Source: Cricetomys ansorgei
Taxonomy: Eukaryota; Chordata; Mammalia; Rodentia; Nesomyidae
NCBI GenBank assembly: GCA_026225945.1
Contig: JAMJFZ010000239.1
Coordinates: 24,701,501 to 24,765,500, forward strand
Direction: 5' to 3'
Length of the DNA stretch: 64,000 nt
Part shown: positions 1 through 12,128 of the stretch, one piece after another
Layout of the letters: each line of letters opens with the position of its first letter
Position numbering within the stretch: the stretch's first letter is position 1
Notes under the pieces: model-generated
The model's input: only the letters and a program-made list of their open reading frames with translations
What the model was told of the DNA's origin: nothing
The model's database searches: none
Translations under genes and position numbers: made by a program

Positions 1-37
1 TGTCAAGCAAGTGCCACTTTTGATTTGCCTCATCTAG

Positions 38-102
38 GGTATGCCTATACCATGGACTGTATCCCCTCAAACAATGAGCCAAAATCAATTCATGCATTGA
101 AA
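38..102 (+). repeat. 3' fragment of rodent hAT-like DNA repeat
   Basis: The stretch 'actgtatcccctcaaac' followed by 'gagccaaaat' matches the 3' part of the rodent dispersed repeat seen more completely at 21797-22170 and 58069-58470, where it precedes the AATAAA box. Only this part survives. The family looks like the nonautonomous hAT-Charlie-related repeats of rodents (URR1/RCHARR1 type). The name is from memory and not certain. Confidence 0.5.
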
Positions 103-2094
103 TCGAGTTCCAGTATTGCAGTATTCAGAAGTTTTGAACAGAAGGGACATTTTACTGAAGAGCTCTTTTTTCTTGGATAAATTAAGATCCTCATAAAAGA
201 GGTTAATATTTGCTCTGTTTGCTTTACTTCTTCCATCACATGATGACAAGCTATTCCTCGCCTCTACAGACCATAGTTACAAACTACTACTACAAAAAGT
301 AATCCTTACCAGATACTATAGTCTAGACTTTAGACTTCCCATCCTCTAGAACTATATGGAAAAAACTTCTGCTCTGTATTAATTGCACAGCCACGAATAT
401 TATGTTAGTACAGCACTTTACCTTTACACAATGTAGAAGTAGTTATGACAGTAGGAAAAACCCTTAAGATACAATAAATGGACCTAAGAATGATATGGAG
501 AAAGGAAAGCTGAAATTCAGGTTCTATGGAACCAATTCCTCATCACAACACGGATTTATGAAGTCCTGACATTTTCCCATAAAAACTATCATTAGCGTTT
601 ACACAAAGTTGTTATGTGGAGGCTAATGATTGTTGCCAGGAAATACAAGAGGGGGGAGAGTAGAATTTTAAGACCTACCCTTGACCTATCTACTTATTTC
701 CTGCCTAAAAGCAGTCTCGATCCCTCCTTCTGATGCACAGTCTTTCTCACTCCAGAAATTTAGCCTAAAGCAGAATTCAAACTTCTTCAAAGCTAATATT
801 AATAAGGCTTAATAAACCCAAAAGAACAATAAACAGAAGATTTTATGGTTCCCATTGCAGAGGTATGCCTCACGCTGACAAGGAAGATCTGAGAGTATTA
901 CTGTGGAGAGGAACTCTATAATGATGTCCAAGGAAAGTGTGATGTGCCCCGCTGACCTGCTCTGTCCAAATCACCCCTTCCCAGCCCAGTACATGATGTA
1001 GGATTGATTTTTTTTCCACACAATAAAAGATTTTAAATTGGTAACCTCTGATTGTATTGGAAGCATCCCCAAAATGGTTTTAGCTTGGGAACAAAAATGG
1101 GTCTGTATCCACAGAAACCTCCTCACCTCAATCCTGTTACCCACACATTTATCAAGAAAAAAGTGCATCTTGGACAGGTAATGATACAATTCTCTTTGTA
1201 GAATATGCCAGATTCTTCCATTTTGCATTTATTTTTTAAGTTTATTTTAGAAAAAATTGCATTCAAAAATTAAAAATATAATTATATCACCTTTTCCCAC
1301 AAGATATAGTGGTTTTTCTTCTTAAATGTCACCTTCATTTAAACCAGTCCTGTGTCACCTCGTCTACTTCTTAGAGAAGGTACCATTACTGCTATGTTTT
1401 AATGTCTTCTGAGTATACTCCAAGGCTGAGTTTTCTTTAGTGATATTAATACATACAACAGTTTTTATGCTATTATTAAGTATGTCTCAACCTGTATTTT
1501 TACTTGTATGTCCCTTCAAAAATAGAATTTAGAAAAAAATATTGAATAAAAACAAGTAAACTGAAAAAAATCTGCATTGTAACTTGGCTGCCATGATAGT
1601 TACAGTAAATATTAATCTACCATTGGATATTTTTCAATAAGATTTGTTCCACTGTAGACTTGAAAACTATATCACATTCATATTATATTGGCTTATAAAA
1701 CACTCATTCAGAGTCAGCGATGCTCTCTGAAACCATACCCTGTCACTATATGGAATAATTAGTGATCATCATGATTTGGATCAGATCATAATTAAGACCT
1801 AGAAAGCACAAAACAATGCCTTCCTTCTTTCTATAAATTTGCATACTTCAGTTGTGAGATAATTTTCCATATAGCACATAACTTGGTATCTCAATGACAG
1901 TGCACATATGTGGTAATAACCAGCAATAAATGTATGAACTCAATAGTGAAACATTGAGTGACTTTATAAGCTAGTCAATATCATGTTGGTAGACTTAAAT
2001 CAGTTGTGGTGCAAGTGTTTTACTATAGGTGCATCAGCAATGTTGTATATCAGCATATCAATTGCTTTCTTTGAGTACTGGTAATAATGTTCCA

Positions 2095-2165
2095 GACATC
2101 CATGCATGTACGTGCATGTGTATGTATATACATATATCTATCGATGTTCACACATACATACATAC
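2095..2165. repeat. Degenerate TATG/CATA simple repeat
   Basis: Alternating purine-pyrimidine DNA of short ATGT/CATA units: 'catgcatgtacgtgcatgtg' runs into 'tatgtatatacatatatc' and then 'cacatacatacatac'. It is interrupted and so probably old. Confidence 0.7.
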
Positions 2166-2354
2166 TAGCATAATGATTCTCTGGAAAATCTGTACTATAA
2201 TGTCAGAAAAATACAAAAAACAATTTTAGGACTTCTTGTCACTTAACAGTCATTGATACCTTTAATAACTTTAGCAGTTACTAAAATGCTTAGGAAAATA
2301 TGGTACCAAGGCATTCTTACACTTTCACTAGAAGAATGTTATAAGGTACAATAA

Positions 2355-2392
2355 TATGCATATATGTAAATATATCATATATATATATATCA
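2355..2392. repeat. Short (AT)n tract
   Basis: The run 'catatatatatatatcat' inside AT-rich DNA; a simple repeat with no sign of function. Confidence 0.6.
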
Positions 2393-3369
2393 TTTCATTT
2401 ATTATCTGTGTTTAGATTCATTGGCATGTACACATATATGATCACATCTGAACTTACTATTATTACAAATGAAAATGCATAAACAGTATGATTTCCACCT
2501 TTAATGATAAAAGTAAATACCACTTTAATAATAAAAATAAAAACTACTGATAATACAAGATATTTGTAGCATACATAATTTGAAAACCAATCAAACTTTT
2601 AGTCCACATTATGAAAGCTCTTGATGTAAGATTAAACACAAATAGTTTGGGAGAAATGAGGCAAAACAATTTCTATACTGTCGTGATTAGAAACACAAAT
2701 CAAGATTACACAACATTTTCAAAACTTGGCTTCATCACCACTATTAATGTTCTATTATTTCTCTTCCTTGAAGGTAGAAACTGGAGTCGTTTAACTTGGT
2801 GCTGATTCGAGACCAAACATCTCATTAAAACAAAAAACAAAATACAGCAACAACAAGAAAACTTTGTATCCAACAAATGTTTATTCAATCAAGTCATGGA
2901 TTAAGCTTTAAGTGGAGATTTTAAACCGTTTTACAGAATCTATAACGTTCTCTTCACAGCATTGTCTTGAAGTAAAACCGAAGAAATTAGAATGCCTTGC
3001 CACTGAAAATACTTTCTTAAGTGAGGAACAATGTTAGTCAAAGCCACAGTCACTGCTTCTTTTTGTATACTTAGCAGTTATTAATACCCTTGGAGAAATG
3101 TGATATGGTGTCTAATAAGAAATTCTACAACTTCCTTGACTACAACTGGGAAATCAAAAATAATTCTCCTGAACACAAACATTAAAGATTTCAGAGACTA
3201 ACCTTGAAATAATGTGAGCAGACTGCAGGAACAAAAATCATACAAATAATTCAAGGTAATGTCATAAATAAGTTAGAGAGTCAGTGAAAACAGCACAGAT
3301 TGGCAAAGTAATTAAGTACCTTTCATTCTGCATTGTCTGAAAAGATCTATAGGAAAATAGTGAGCCTGA

Positions 3370-3490
3370 GCTGAGCAGTGGTGGTGCACACCTTTAATCC
3401 AGCACTCGGGAGGAAGAGGCAGAAGGATCTCTGTGAGTTTGAGGTCAGCCTGATCTACACAGTGAGTTCCAGGACAGCCAGGGGAAAAAA
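3370..3490 (+). mobile_element. B1 SINE, 3'-truncated
   Basis: A 7SL-derived rodent SINE in sense orientation. It shows the RNA polymerase III A-box region ('gtggtggtgcacacc'), the 'ctttaatccagcactcggg' block, the 'ctgtgagtttgaggtcagcc' B-box region and 'agttccaggacagcca'. It stops about 20-25 bases short of the usual B1 end and passes straight into a short A run. Several substitutions mark it as an old copy. Immediately downstream lies a sense L1 3' end. Confidence 0.9.
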
Positions 3491-3534
3491 GGTCATTAGT
3501 GGTCTTCCCCCCCCCTCTGCTCCCTGACCCCCAG

Positions 3535-3812
3535 GCTTAGAAGAAACAAATAGAAAACTCTCCTTTCCCTTTACCCTACCTCACCCATTTTGTATTTTTA
3601 ATTTGTTTGTATTCTTTTCCTCTGTTTTGCTCTATTCTAGTTTGTTTATTTTTTACCTGTTTTTTTAGTAATGAGAGACAGAAAGAAGGCTTGGAGTTGG
3701 ATGGGTGGTGATTTAGGAATGACCTGGGAGAAGATGAGGGAGGAGACACCATTATTAGAAAATATTTTTAAAAACACTTCTTAAATAGAAAATTAAAAAT
3801 AAATAAAATTAG
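3535..3812 (+). mobile_element. LINE-1 3' UTR end (Lx-like), sense
   Basis: The T-rich stretch followed by 'taatgagagacagaaagaa', a G-rich 'ggatgggtggtgatt' segment and an A-rich end matches the 3' terminus of rodent L1 as I know it. Only the last 280 bases or so are present, so this is a typical 5'-truncated insertion with no coding capacity. The A-rich tail region is 3765-3812. Confidence 0.65.
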
Positions 3813-4667
3813 CAAAATAAGCATTGAACTTATTTCTCTCCAAAGATCATCTGTGCAGTCTAAGGTATTAGAATAAATAGCAACTAGAATGTTTTTAGTA
3901 ATATTACCAATCAATTTGCTGTTAGCTCTTGGCAAGAGTATACTTTTAAAATGGCCAAAAATTTATTCTGAGTCATTCTTATTAGTTCCTTTGGTCTCTT
4001 TACATACAGAATCACTTCAAAGCTTTATATATATATGCTGAATTGAACTGTGCTATAGAATTATTAATCTTTGAAAATAAATTCATACTAGTTAGTAGCA
4101 TAATTTCTGTAAATTTATAAATACTTTACTAAGCAATTGACGTTGGCGGCAATAGATGATTTTTATAAAACTTTTAAACATGCTCATCAATGAACATGTG
4201 ATATAGAGACATATTTCTCCTCCTAGGGATAGTTCCAAAAATTTTTAGTCCTCAAACGTAGAATTTTACTCAAAAACAAAGTGGCATAAAGCTGGTACCT
4301 AAATCTATCTCTAAAGAGTGGCAGCCATTTCACAGGATATTTCAAGAATGACTCCTTCACACATTCAACAAATTATAGGTCATCTTTGCGAGAGTTTGCT
4401 GATGGCATAATGTGCTTTCTTCCAAATCAATAAAAAAAATGCTTCTTATGCAAACAACAATTTAAATTTTGAATATAACCTGATAGATAATCTGGAATTG
4501 TGGATTATATGATTGTAATTTTTTTCTCATTAATAATAGTTCCCAAAGGATGGTATATTTTCATAAGTGTTTGTAAGGGTAAGTTGTTGTGTTTCTGGGC
4601 TAGAGTCCATCAGCATCCAGTCTTACTGCTAATCATCTCCGACCATGCTTAGGTGCTTCCCTAACTA

Positions 4668-4735
4668 TGCAATCAACAAACATGTAATTAGTGCTGACTC
4701 CGTGTTGGATACAACTCTAGGAAGTAGGGAAATGG
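4668..4735 (+). repeat. Mammalian-wide repeat tail (MIR or L1M-like)
   Basis: The order 'atcaacaaacatgtaatta', 'gtgctgactccgtgttggat' and 'acaactctaggaagtaggg' resembles the common mammalian-repeat phrase built on 'caacaaatatttattgag..ctactatgtgcc..actgttctagg'. It is degenerate and its family cannot be fixed by eye. Confidence 0.35.
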
Positions 4736-7700
4736 CCTGGAGTTGGAGTCCTTGCCTGAACATATTGCAGCAACGTTTTGCTTATAGAGTGTTAAAGATT
4801 AATAATGAAATGTGAGTGGCATAGAGCAAAACCTCCTCCCAACTATAGATGCAGATGTGAGATACAGATAAACTCTATAAAAGCTATTGCTCATATTGAC
4901 TAGACAGCATATGTTTGCTAAACTCTTCATGCTTGTTAATGTGCAAGCTACAGTCAAACTCTGCTTTTCCTATTTATCATTTGAAAATAAAAGATTTTTT
5001 CCTGTTGAACTTAATCATTTCTAGTTTAAATCAAAGAACTCTGAGTAAAGGTACACACGTATTTGGAGTAATTTTGTATGTGTGAGCATAGTTAAATGGA
5101 TTAACATAAGATCCACTTATTCCTTACACGCAAAAATCCACTGAAAAAGAATGAATACTACGCTCAGCATGTATTTCATTCTGGCTATGGATTATAACAC
5201 TTTGAATACCTTTATTATATCTTACTCCACCCATTGTTGAAAAGTCAAGGACTAGGGGCCTTATTTTACTTGTATCCAGGGCCACAGCATTCAATATAAT
5301 GATGATGGAAATCGTCCAGGTATAGGATCAAATGAATTAAAACATCATATCAACTCATGCCAAGGAGAAGTTTATCTTTTCAGCTGTTAATGTTCTGCAG
5401 AAAAAATAATTTCTTCGATATTGCATTTAAAAGGGGATATTTTTAAGAGCACCATGATGTAATTTTCTATACCTGAAATCATCCTGAAAGCATCTCTAAT
5501 ATAAGATTATAAATTTTCCACTTTTTGAAAGGAAATGATTTTGATATATGTTTTTTAATAGAGGCAATTACTGATTATAGTGATAATTCAAATTACAAAT
5601 AAGCATAAAAAAATAATGAAATATAAATGAAAGATATACCTCTCCTAGTATAAAGATAATGCTTTTTAAATACAAATTATCAATGCAATTGAATACTTGA
5701 TTTAGCCATATATTTTTAATTGATTTTATAGTGTCGTGTTTCACTTTCTCCTAAAAGAGCATGCAGACACTATACTGACTCAACCTTGCCCTTTCTGGGA
5801 CTTTATGCAGTGATTCCTACTAACATTGCATTTGTGAATGACTGGTTTCCCTGATTATTCCAAAGAACATTGTTGACCACTTCTCATTCCAAAATATCTT
5901 TTGAGTCCCCTCTTCTCAGAATTGAGCATACACCAATCACTAAAAGCTACCTTTCTACTATTCATGATGCCCTCTGGTTTCTACATGAGTTGAGAATCTC
6001 TTCAGGAAACGAAACACTGAGAGTTTACATGGAAAAAAAAAAACCCTATTATGTAGTGTCAACATATTTTCACACGAAGCAAGTAGGTTAAATGTGGTTG
6101 TCCCATTTGTTCCAAAATACTTATATGTAACTATCTGAGAGTTACTTATGATATCATTTCCAAACTGAAAGATTCTGACTCTGCTCTTCCAGTCATCTCA
6201 GGTCTAAGAGCATTGCAGCATACAAGAGTTCACCTAAGGTAAGTGAATGGCAACAATAAGAGTCAGAAAGGAGTCTACAGTTCAGCAGATTATAACATAG
6301 CAATGCTGCTTCCTTATTTATAACAGTATGTCATGATAACATGAGATGTTAATATTAGAAAAAATTAGATGAAATGTATTATAGAATGCCCTGTGCTATT
6401 TGAACATTTAAAGCATCTATAAAATAATTTCCAAAAATCATAAAAATTAAGAGGAGGAAACCCAGGTTCAACAATATAATGAAGCTTCAGACTAGTGAAT
6501 GAAAAAGGCAGAAACTGACAAGCTGAATAGTTTTTCTTTTCCTTAACTAACTCTGTACTGTACAGCAAATCTCTTTAAAGCAGCAAGTGTGTTTTACAGA
6601 AATTGATCTGTCACTCATAGTATGATATAATGGCTTCACCCCCTAATATATACAGAGTGTTGTGTTCAAAAGTGTGTTTAAAGTGCTACAGGTAAAATTA
6701 TCAAGAGAAAGATCCAGAGATTCATGATTTTTAATAGTTTCCTTGAGAAAACTGTTTTCTTACAGGAGTCATAATTTTCTGTCTATAGAATAAAAAAGCT
6801 TTGACACATCTCTGTTGATTAAAATGGACTTTTCAGAAAGGGGCAGTTTTTCTTTCCTAATGATTTTCTTTTGGCGTGATATTGACAGTCATACTAAGCT
6901 ATTTTTAACCAGTTGGTACTCATTGTTATGAAAATTAAAGTGATCCCACTTAGAGGTATTCCTGAATACTTCATTTTATATCTTCTAATACCTACACTTA
7001 ATTGCTGCTAACATTTTACTAATTTTTGCCACACTTATCCACTGCAGGGGAATCAGCAACTTTAAGAGTGCCTACAAGATAATAGGTACTCAAAAATAAT
7101 GCTTACCCAAAATTCCAAACCAATTTATTAATTTCTTATTCATTTTTATGAGTCATGACTTCGAAAGAATAGCTAAGATTCATATGCTTATGAGTATAAA
7201 CATTCATATAGTTACCGATATGTGCTCTTACATAACAAACATTAAAACATTAACACTGAATACAGGAAGAGTCAAATAAAAAGGAAAACCTAATAGATGA
7301 CACAAAAAATGATGTCAAGAATAAAGTTACAAAACGAAAGTAGTTTTATACTTTCTCTGGTACTTATGTACTTGTTAGACTGGAAACAAGAGATTATATC
7401 TAAACTTTCTAATAGTATAAACAAAAAAGGATCCACCTACAGCAGCCACAGGATTCTGCAGTATCCACAGGATCCATCCATTTTATTTCCTGGCTTCACA
7501 TATGACTACACTTGGCTATTTGTAAGGCCTGTTATGAGGCACACGTTCTAGCTGGTCTCTAATTTTCCTCTAGACTTTGAGCATCTCCTCATTATGCTTT
7601 TTCATATCACTTTAGATAGCCATCACTAACCGGTTGTATTTTCCATATAAAATAAATTGCTAGCTAAATCCTATCTAAAAGGATAGAGGAGGTATTTAGT

Positions 7701-7894
7701 CATTCACATATAAGAGTCATTATTATGAAATCGTTAATCATTTTCAAGTGGCAGTATACTTGAATTTCTTTATCTTGAAAAAATGTTGAGAATAAAACAA
7801 TTTCATTTGCAGGGCACTAGAGACATATACTTAAATGATCATCTTCATGATTAATAAAAGTTTTTTATTGAAATTGTACTCTGTGCGATATTTT

Positions 7895-7985
7895 CCCTTA
7901 GTTTAACTTTCTATATTAATCTTTCCAATAACTTTACAATCAAGTTATTATCACCAGGTAAATTAAGACAAAAAATTGAAGTAAT
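7895..7985 (-). repeat. Possible MIR fragment
   Basis: The path 'aactttacaatcaagttatt', 'atcaccaggtaaattaag' and 'aaacttgggaac' follows the antisense MIR core (the 'ttacagatgaggaaactgag' region and its downstream 'taacttgcccaag'). Identity is low; an alignment search would decide. Confidence 0.3.
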
Positions 7986-8244
7986 TAAAACTTGGGAACA
8001 TCTTCCACAGTACATGAGCAAATATAACTGCGCCTTTATTTAAATAAAATGCCAATAATGTCTTTTATTGCTTGGAGAAGAAGACCATGACGGAAGGCAG
8101 AACCATGAGTTGTTTTAACAAGGTAGCTTGGGTATGTTATGCATCCCCAAGTAAAAGCAACTAAACAACAAAACAGGATTTGTAGGTTTTAGAGAGTATA
8201 TATGTTCAGTTGTGACTGAAACTTCAAGATTTCAAGTTTAATAT

Positions 8245-9475
8245 ACTAGACATTTTAAAAAATTTTTTATTGAAGAGAGAATTTTTTCAAACAATATATT
8301 CTGATTATATTTTTCTCTCCTCCAACTCCTCCCAGATCTTCCCCAACTCAAACCCATCCAAATCTATACCCTTTATTGCTCTCTCTTACTGTAAAACAAA
8401 CAAGGGTCTAATGAATTATAAAGTAAAATCAGATAAAAAAAATAGGAAAAAACAAATTAACAAGAAAAATAAGACCCCCCTCCAAAAAAAAAGAAGCAAG
8501 TGAAACACATATAGACAGAGAGGCAAACTCATTCACAGATACACAAATCCCTTAAAAATACAAAACTAAAAATCATAATATATAAGCAAAAGACCCATAA
8601 AGTTAAAGAAAAGAGAGAAATAAAAATATGTCCAGACAATGCATTATGAGGAAGAACACAAAACCAACCAAATAAAAAACAAAACAAGAACAAAAAGCAA
8701 GCTTCAATAATATCATTAAGTTTGTGTTGTGTCGGCCATCCACTGCTGGGCATGAAGTCTTCCCATTGTATTTATTTAATTGCATTTATCTGTATTTATA
8801 TCTATATCTTTAGCTATCTATTGATATATATTTATAGACAGATGACAGATTGATTGACAGATAGATACATAAGTAGATTTGTATTTTATATTCCATCTAC
8901 CTTCAAATTCTTCTAGCTTTTCTTCTATATTCCCCCCCAAATTCATATATTTTACACACTGAGTCCAATTAGTTCTCCCTTAAGCACATGGATACAGTGC
9001 AACTAGAATATGGGCAACCTAATAGAGGCCACATCCCAAAGAAACTGACTCCTTCCATCAGCAGCCATCACCTGCCAATAGCTTTCAGCTAAATTTGTTT
9101 TCTATGGTGTCCCTCTCCCATACATGCTGGATTGTTAATTGGTTTGATCTTGTGCAGATCTTGTGCAAGCAGAAATAGATACAATGAGTTCCTAAGTACA
9201 ATGGCCCTAGCGTATCCAGAAAATACTACTTTACAGCTGTCCTTCCTGACTTCTGGTTCTTAAAGTCATTCTATCCCCTCTTCCTTGAAATTCCCTGAGC
9301 ATTTTCAGGACTGTTTGACATGGATGCTGCATTTGGGCCTGAGCACTAAATAGTTACTTGTATTCTGCAGGTTGTCTAGTTGCGAGTGTGTGTGTTACTT
9401 GCAGACTACAATAAGACACTTGTTGATAGTGAGAGAGTGTTACACTGAATTGGGGTGAAATATGATGCTAAGACC
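8245..9475 (-). mobile_element. LINE-1 3' UTR (Lx-like), antisense, about 1.2 kb
   Basis: Read on the minus strand this is rodent L1 3' UTR. The plus strand starts with the complement of a poly(A) end ('attttttattgaagagag'), then 'tcctccaactcctcccag', an A-rich middle (8395-8710) with 'gaaacacatatagacag' and 'ataatatataagcaaaagac', then 'ggccatccactgctgggcat'. The homology resumes after 8930 with 'gatcttgtgcagatcttgtg', 'acaatggccctagcg' and 'ttgggcctgagcacta'. A TATC/GATA simple repeat (8785-8875) interrupts it. No ORF2 coding sequence remains. Confidence 0.75.
8785..8875. repeat. Degenerate TATC/GATA simple repeat inside the L1
   Basis: Units of 'tatc', 'tatt' and 'gata' ('tatatctatatctttagc', 'acagatagatac') break the L1 3' UTR homology. 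Likely a microsatellite that expanded inside the element and then decayed. Confidence 0.65.
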
Positions 9476-10245
9476 ATTATGTAAGTACTGAAAAAAATAG
9501 TAAAATTAAGTAGTCAAGATCTCTATGTGTTGGAAAAGAAGAAGGCTTTCTTTATATTATCTTAAACCTAAGTAATTTACTGTTGTAAAATAAAGTTTCA
9601 CTCTGAGCTTTATAAACATTATCTACTCTCCAAATAAAACACAACTGTGTGTCTGTGATTTATTGTCAATTCACCACATAGAAAAATAGCTAAAAGCTAA
9701 TTAACTCAAAATTGATCTTTGTCAAAGGTATTGTTTGAGAATATGAAAAAAAATGTACTCTTTTATTTAGATATAATTAGGCAGTATGGGTGTTTGCCTA
9801 CTAAGATGATTTCTACATTGTATTTTTAGGAGTTCTTCATGTTTCATCATGCTTCATGATGTTTCCTCCTCAGATGAAATTGATACCAAATCACTAAATT
9901 TTTGCTCTACCATCTTGCCTCATAAGACTAGAACAGCTAGTCACCCTTACACCATTCTCCTGCACCTTCGAAAATTCAAGATTCTACTGTATGGAATATA
10001 GTCTAAAGAGATTCTTTATTTCTTCTTTCTGTTCAGTTTACCTTCAAGAATTCATTTGGGAAGGCCACCTCTAACTCCTTCAGGTGTATGTTGAATCTGC
10101 ACATTTGGCTGAGTCACCAGCTTTATCCGCAAACTGCTCAATATCTCCTAAAAGTAGGAGAAGTCTTCTCATAATGTGTGACAGCTGAGGCTTGCCTTGC
10201 TCCAATTATTCAGTTTTCAAGATAGAGTTGAAACACCTGGACTAG

Positions 10246-10330
10246 AGATCTTGGTAGTGTCTTCTAATCCTGCACCGCAGAGGCTGAAGCGGATTGTGAA
10301 TAAAGACCAGCCTGACCTACACAGTAAGGA
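10246..10330 (+). mobile_element. Very old B1/PB1-like fragment
   Basis: 'ctaatcctgcaccgcagagg' followed by 'gaccagcctgacctacacag' matches the central B1 blocks ('taatcccagcac..gaggc' and 'gaccagcctgatctacac') with the segment between them shortened. The 5' end is not recognisable. Confidence 0.5.
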
Positions 10331-11739
10331 ACAATCTGAAAACAAAATTCTTGAAAAACAAAATGTTGCATAAACACACATGCCCTTTTCACTTGTCAGA
10401 AAATAAATTCATGAAATAAAAAAACAAAAAACCTAGGAGATAATGACATTTATTTTGTTCATGTAATTCCAGTTCCTGGACTGTAAAAATCTTGTATTGG
10501 ATAAACAAAAAGCATATCTTAAGAATAAATAAATGTCCTTTATTTTCAGTATGTATTTATGTGCAAACTATTCAAAGGTTGCAATCAGATGAAAGTCCAT
10601 GTATCTCAGGGAATTCGGTTGATAAATTACTTCTGTATAGATTATCAAAATAAAATGACATATTGATATATATTAGATTTTAGACATGTAAAGATTTTTT
10701 AACAAAGAAATAAAAATATGTCAAATGATGAATTTCAGGATAGAAATCTTTAAGATATGTTTTGAAGGATTGTTTTCAGTGTTAAAATGGCATAAAAACT
10801 ATTTTATTCTGACTGGAATATGTGAGATGGCACTGAATATATATTTGGACAAGCTTATAAAAGCATTACTGTAACAGTTAAAAATTATTATAACATATAT
10901 GACATAAGGTTAAAATAGGTTCAATAGGTAAGTGAACCTAGAGGTAAAATTGTACATAGCAAAATGAAATCCTATACTGGTTATAAATTTTAAGTTTTTG
11001 GAATAATATTTTGTGAGATTTCAAAATATCCTTTTATATAAAATTCTTTATTCTGATAAAGATAAGTAGCAATGAGCATCTTTACAATTAATTCAGTGAA
11101 TAGCTTCACAGTCAACAGCTGAGGCAGCTACTACCCGACTCACTAAACCATCTCTGTGCTGCAGAGAGAGGGACAATCAGACACAGGATGTGTCCAATGA
11201 GCCAATGGGTCATCTTAGGGGATTCTTGTGAAAATGGGTGGATGAACACTCATGCACCTATTCACAGAGATCAACTTGCTTGCTTAGAAATAGGGGCTAG
11301 AGAAGCAATTCAGGTGCAAAAACATTTCCAGAAAGCCAACAGACTCACGTATTAGCCATTGTACCAGGAACTCAATTTCTTTGGGTGCATTCAAAAAGAA
11401 GAGTTAAAAAGAGAGAGAAAAGGTAAAAACCTATTGTACCATATGTGAATATGACAATGAGTGCCATTAGGACCACATTTCTGGACTAACATTTTAAAAC
11501 AACAGTCAAAAGACACTTCCTATAGGCGTAAGAGTTTAAAAATGGGCTAAATGTGATATAACTCAAAATATATTGTTGATTCCATCAGTATTTACAATTA
11601 TACAAGAGAAAAAGGTAAAATATACTTTAGCAATGTATATTAGTTAACAAATTTGAGGAAAAGCACTGGGCTATAAGAATTTTTTAAATGCCCTAGCCAT
11701 TGTTAATGGAGATCAACAAACAAAGCAGAACAATAAAAC

Positions 11740-11850
11740 TATGGGCAGTTTATTTATTTATTTATTTATTTTTTGTTCGGCTGTGTTTTTGGTTGTGAGC
11801 CTAGTCTTTAATGGCTGAGCCAGCCCAGTAGCCCAGGTGTGTGCAATTTA
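11740..11850 (-). repeat. TTTA tract plus SINE-derived piece
   Basis: A (TTTA)n run (11751-11772) is followed by 'ggttgtgagcctagtcttta' and 'ggctgagccagcc', the latter being the complement of the 5' tRNA-like end of a rodent B2/B3-type SINE. Only the 5' region of the SINE is present in antisense. Confidence 0.45.
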
Positions 11851-11984
11851 ATCTTAGTAACAGATATATGGAAATTCATGAACTAATTTATTTTTGGATA
11901 ATAAAATAGTATAGAAAAATCAAACTTTAAATATTTTATTTATTTAAAAGGCAAATAAATGCAATGTATTTCATAAAATGTGGT

Positions 11985-12128
11985 CACCTGTGCCAGGCAA
12001 TTGTGCCCACATTTAATCCCAGATCACAAGAGGCAAATGCGTACACACCTGGGTGAATTTCAAAGCCAACCTGATATGGTCTACATAAGCAGTTGTAGGC
12101 TAGCCAGAGTGACATTGAAGACTTATAT
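11985..12128 (+). mobile_element. Old B1 SINE
   Basis: The blocks 'cacatttaatcccag', 'gaggcaaatgcgtacacacc', 'tttcaaagccaacctgatat' and 'ggctagccagagtgacat' follow the B1 order. It is highly diverged, with a CA/CAA-rich tail at 12131-12156. The 77-codon open frame across it is a by-product. Confidence 0.65.

Larger units (their letters stand above)
103..3369. other. AT-rich unique sequence, no gene
   Basis: No coding region or recognisable repeat apart from the simple repeats at 2095-2165 and 2355-2392. Open frames here are under 90 codons, carry no recognisable domain and sit in AT-rich DNA. Short A and T runs are common. I see no promoter or exon that can be defended. Confidence 0.6.
3813..8244. 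other. AT-rich unique sequence, no gene
   Basis: About 4.4 kb without a defensible gene. It holds two weak mammalian-wide repeat remnants (4668-4735 and 7895-7985) and otherwise unique AT-rich DNA. The open frames at 5870-6091 and 7297-7551 are 73-84 codons, have no recognisable domain and no supporting signals. Confidence 0.6.
9476..11984. other. Unique AT-rich sequence with two SINE relics, no gene
   Basis: Apart from the degraded B1 at 10246-10330 and a SINE-like piece at 11740-11850, nothing recognisable is seen. The open frames are short and uninformative. Confidence 0.55.

Noticed and set aside
9832..9866. Repeated 'catgtttcatcatg' and 'cttcatgatgtttc' words
   Set aside because: An imperfect local symmetry of low significance with no associated feature.
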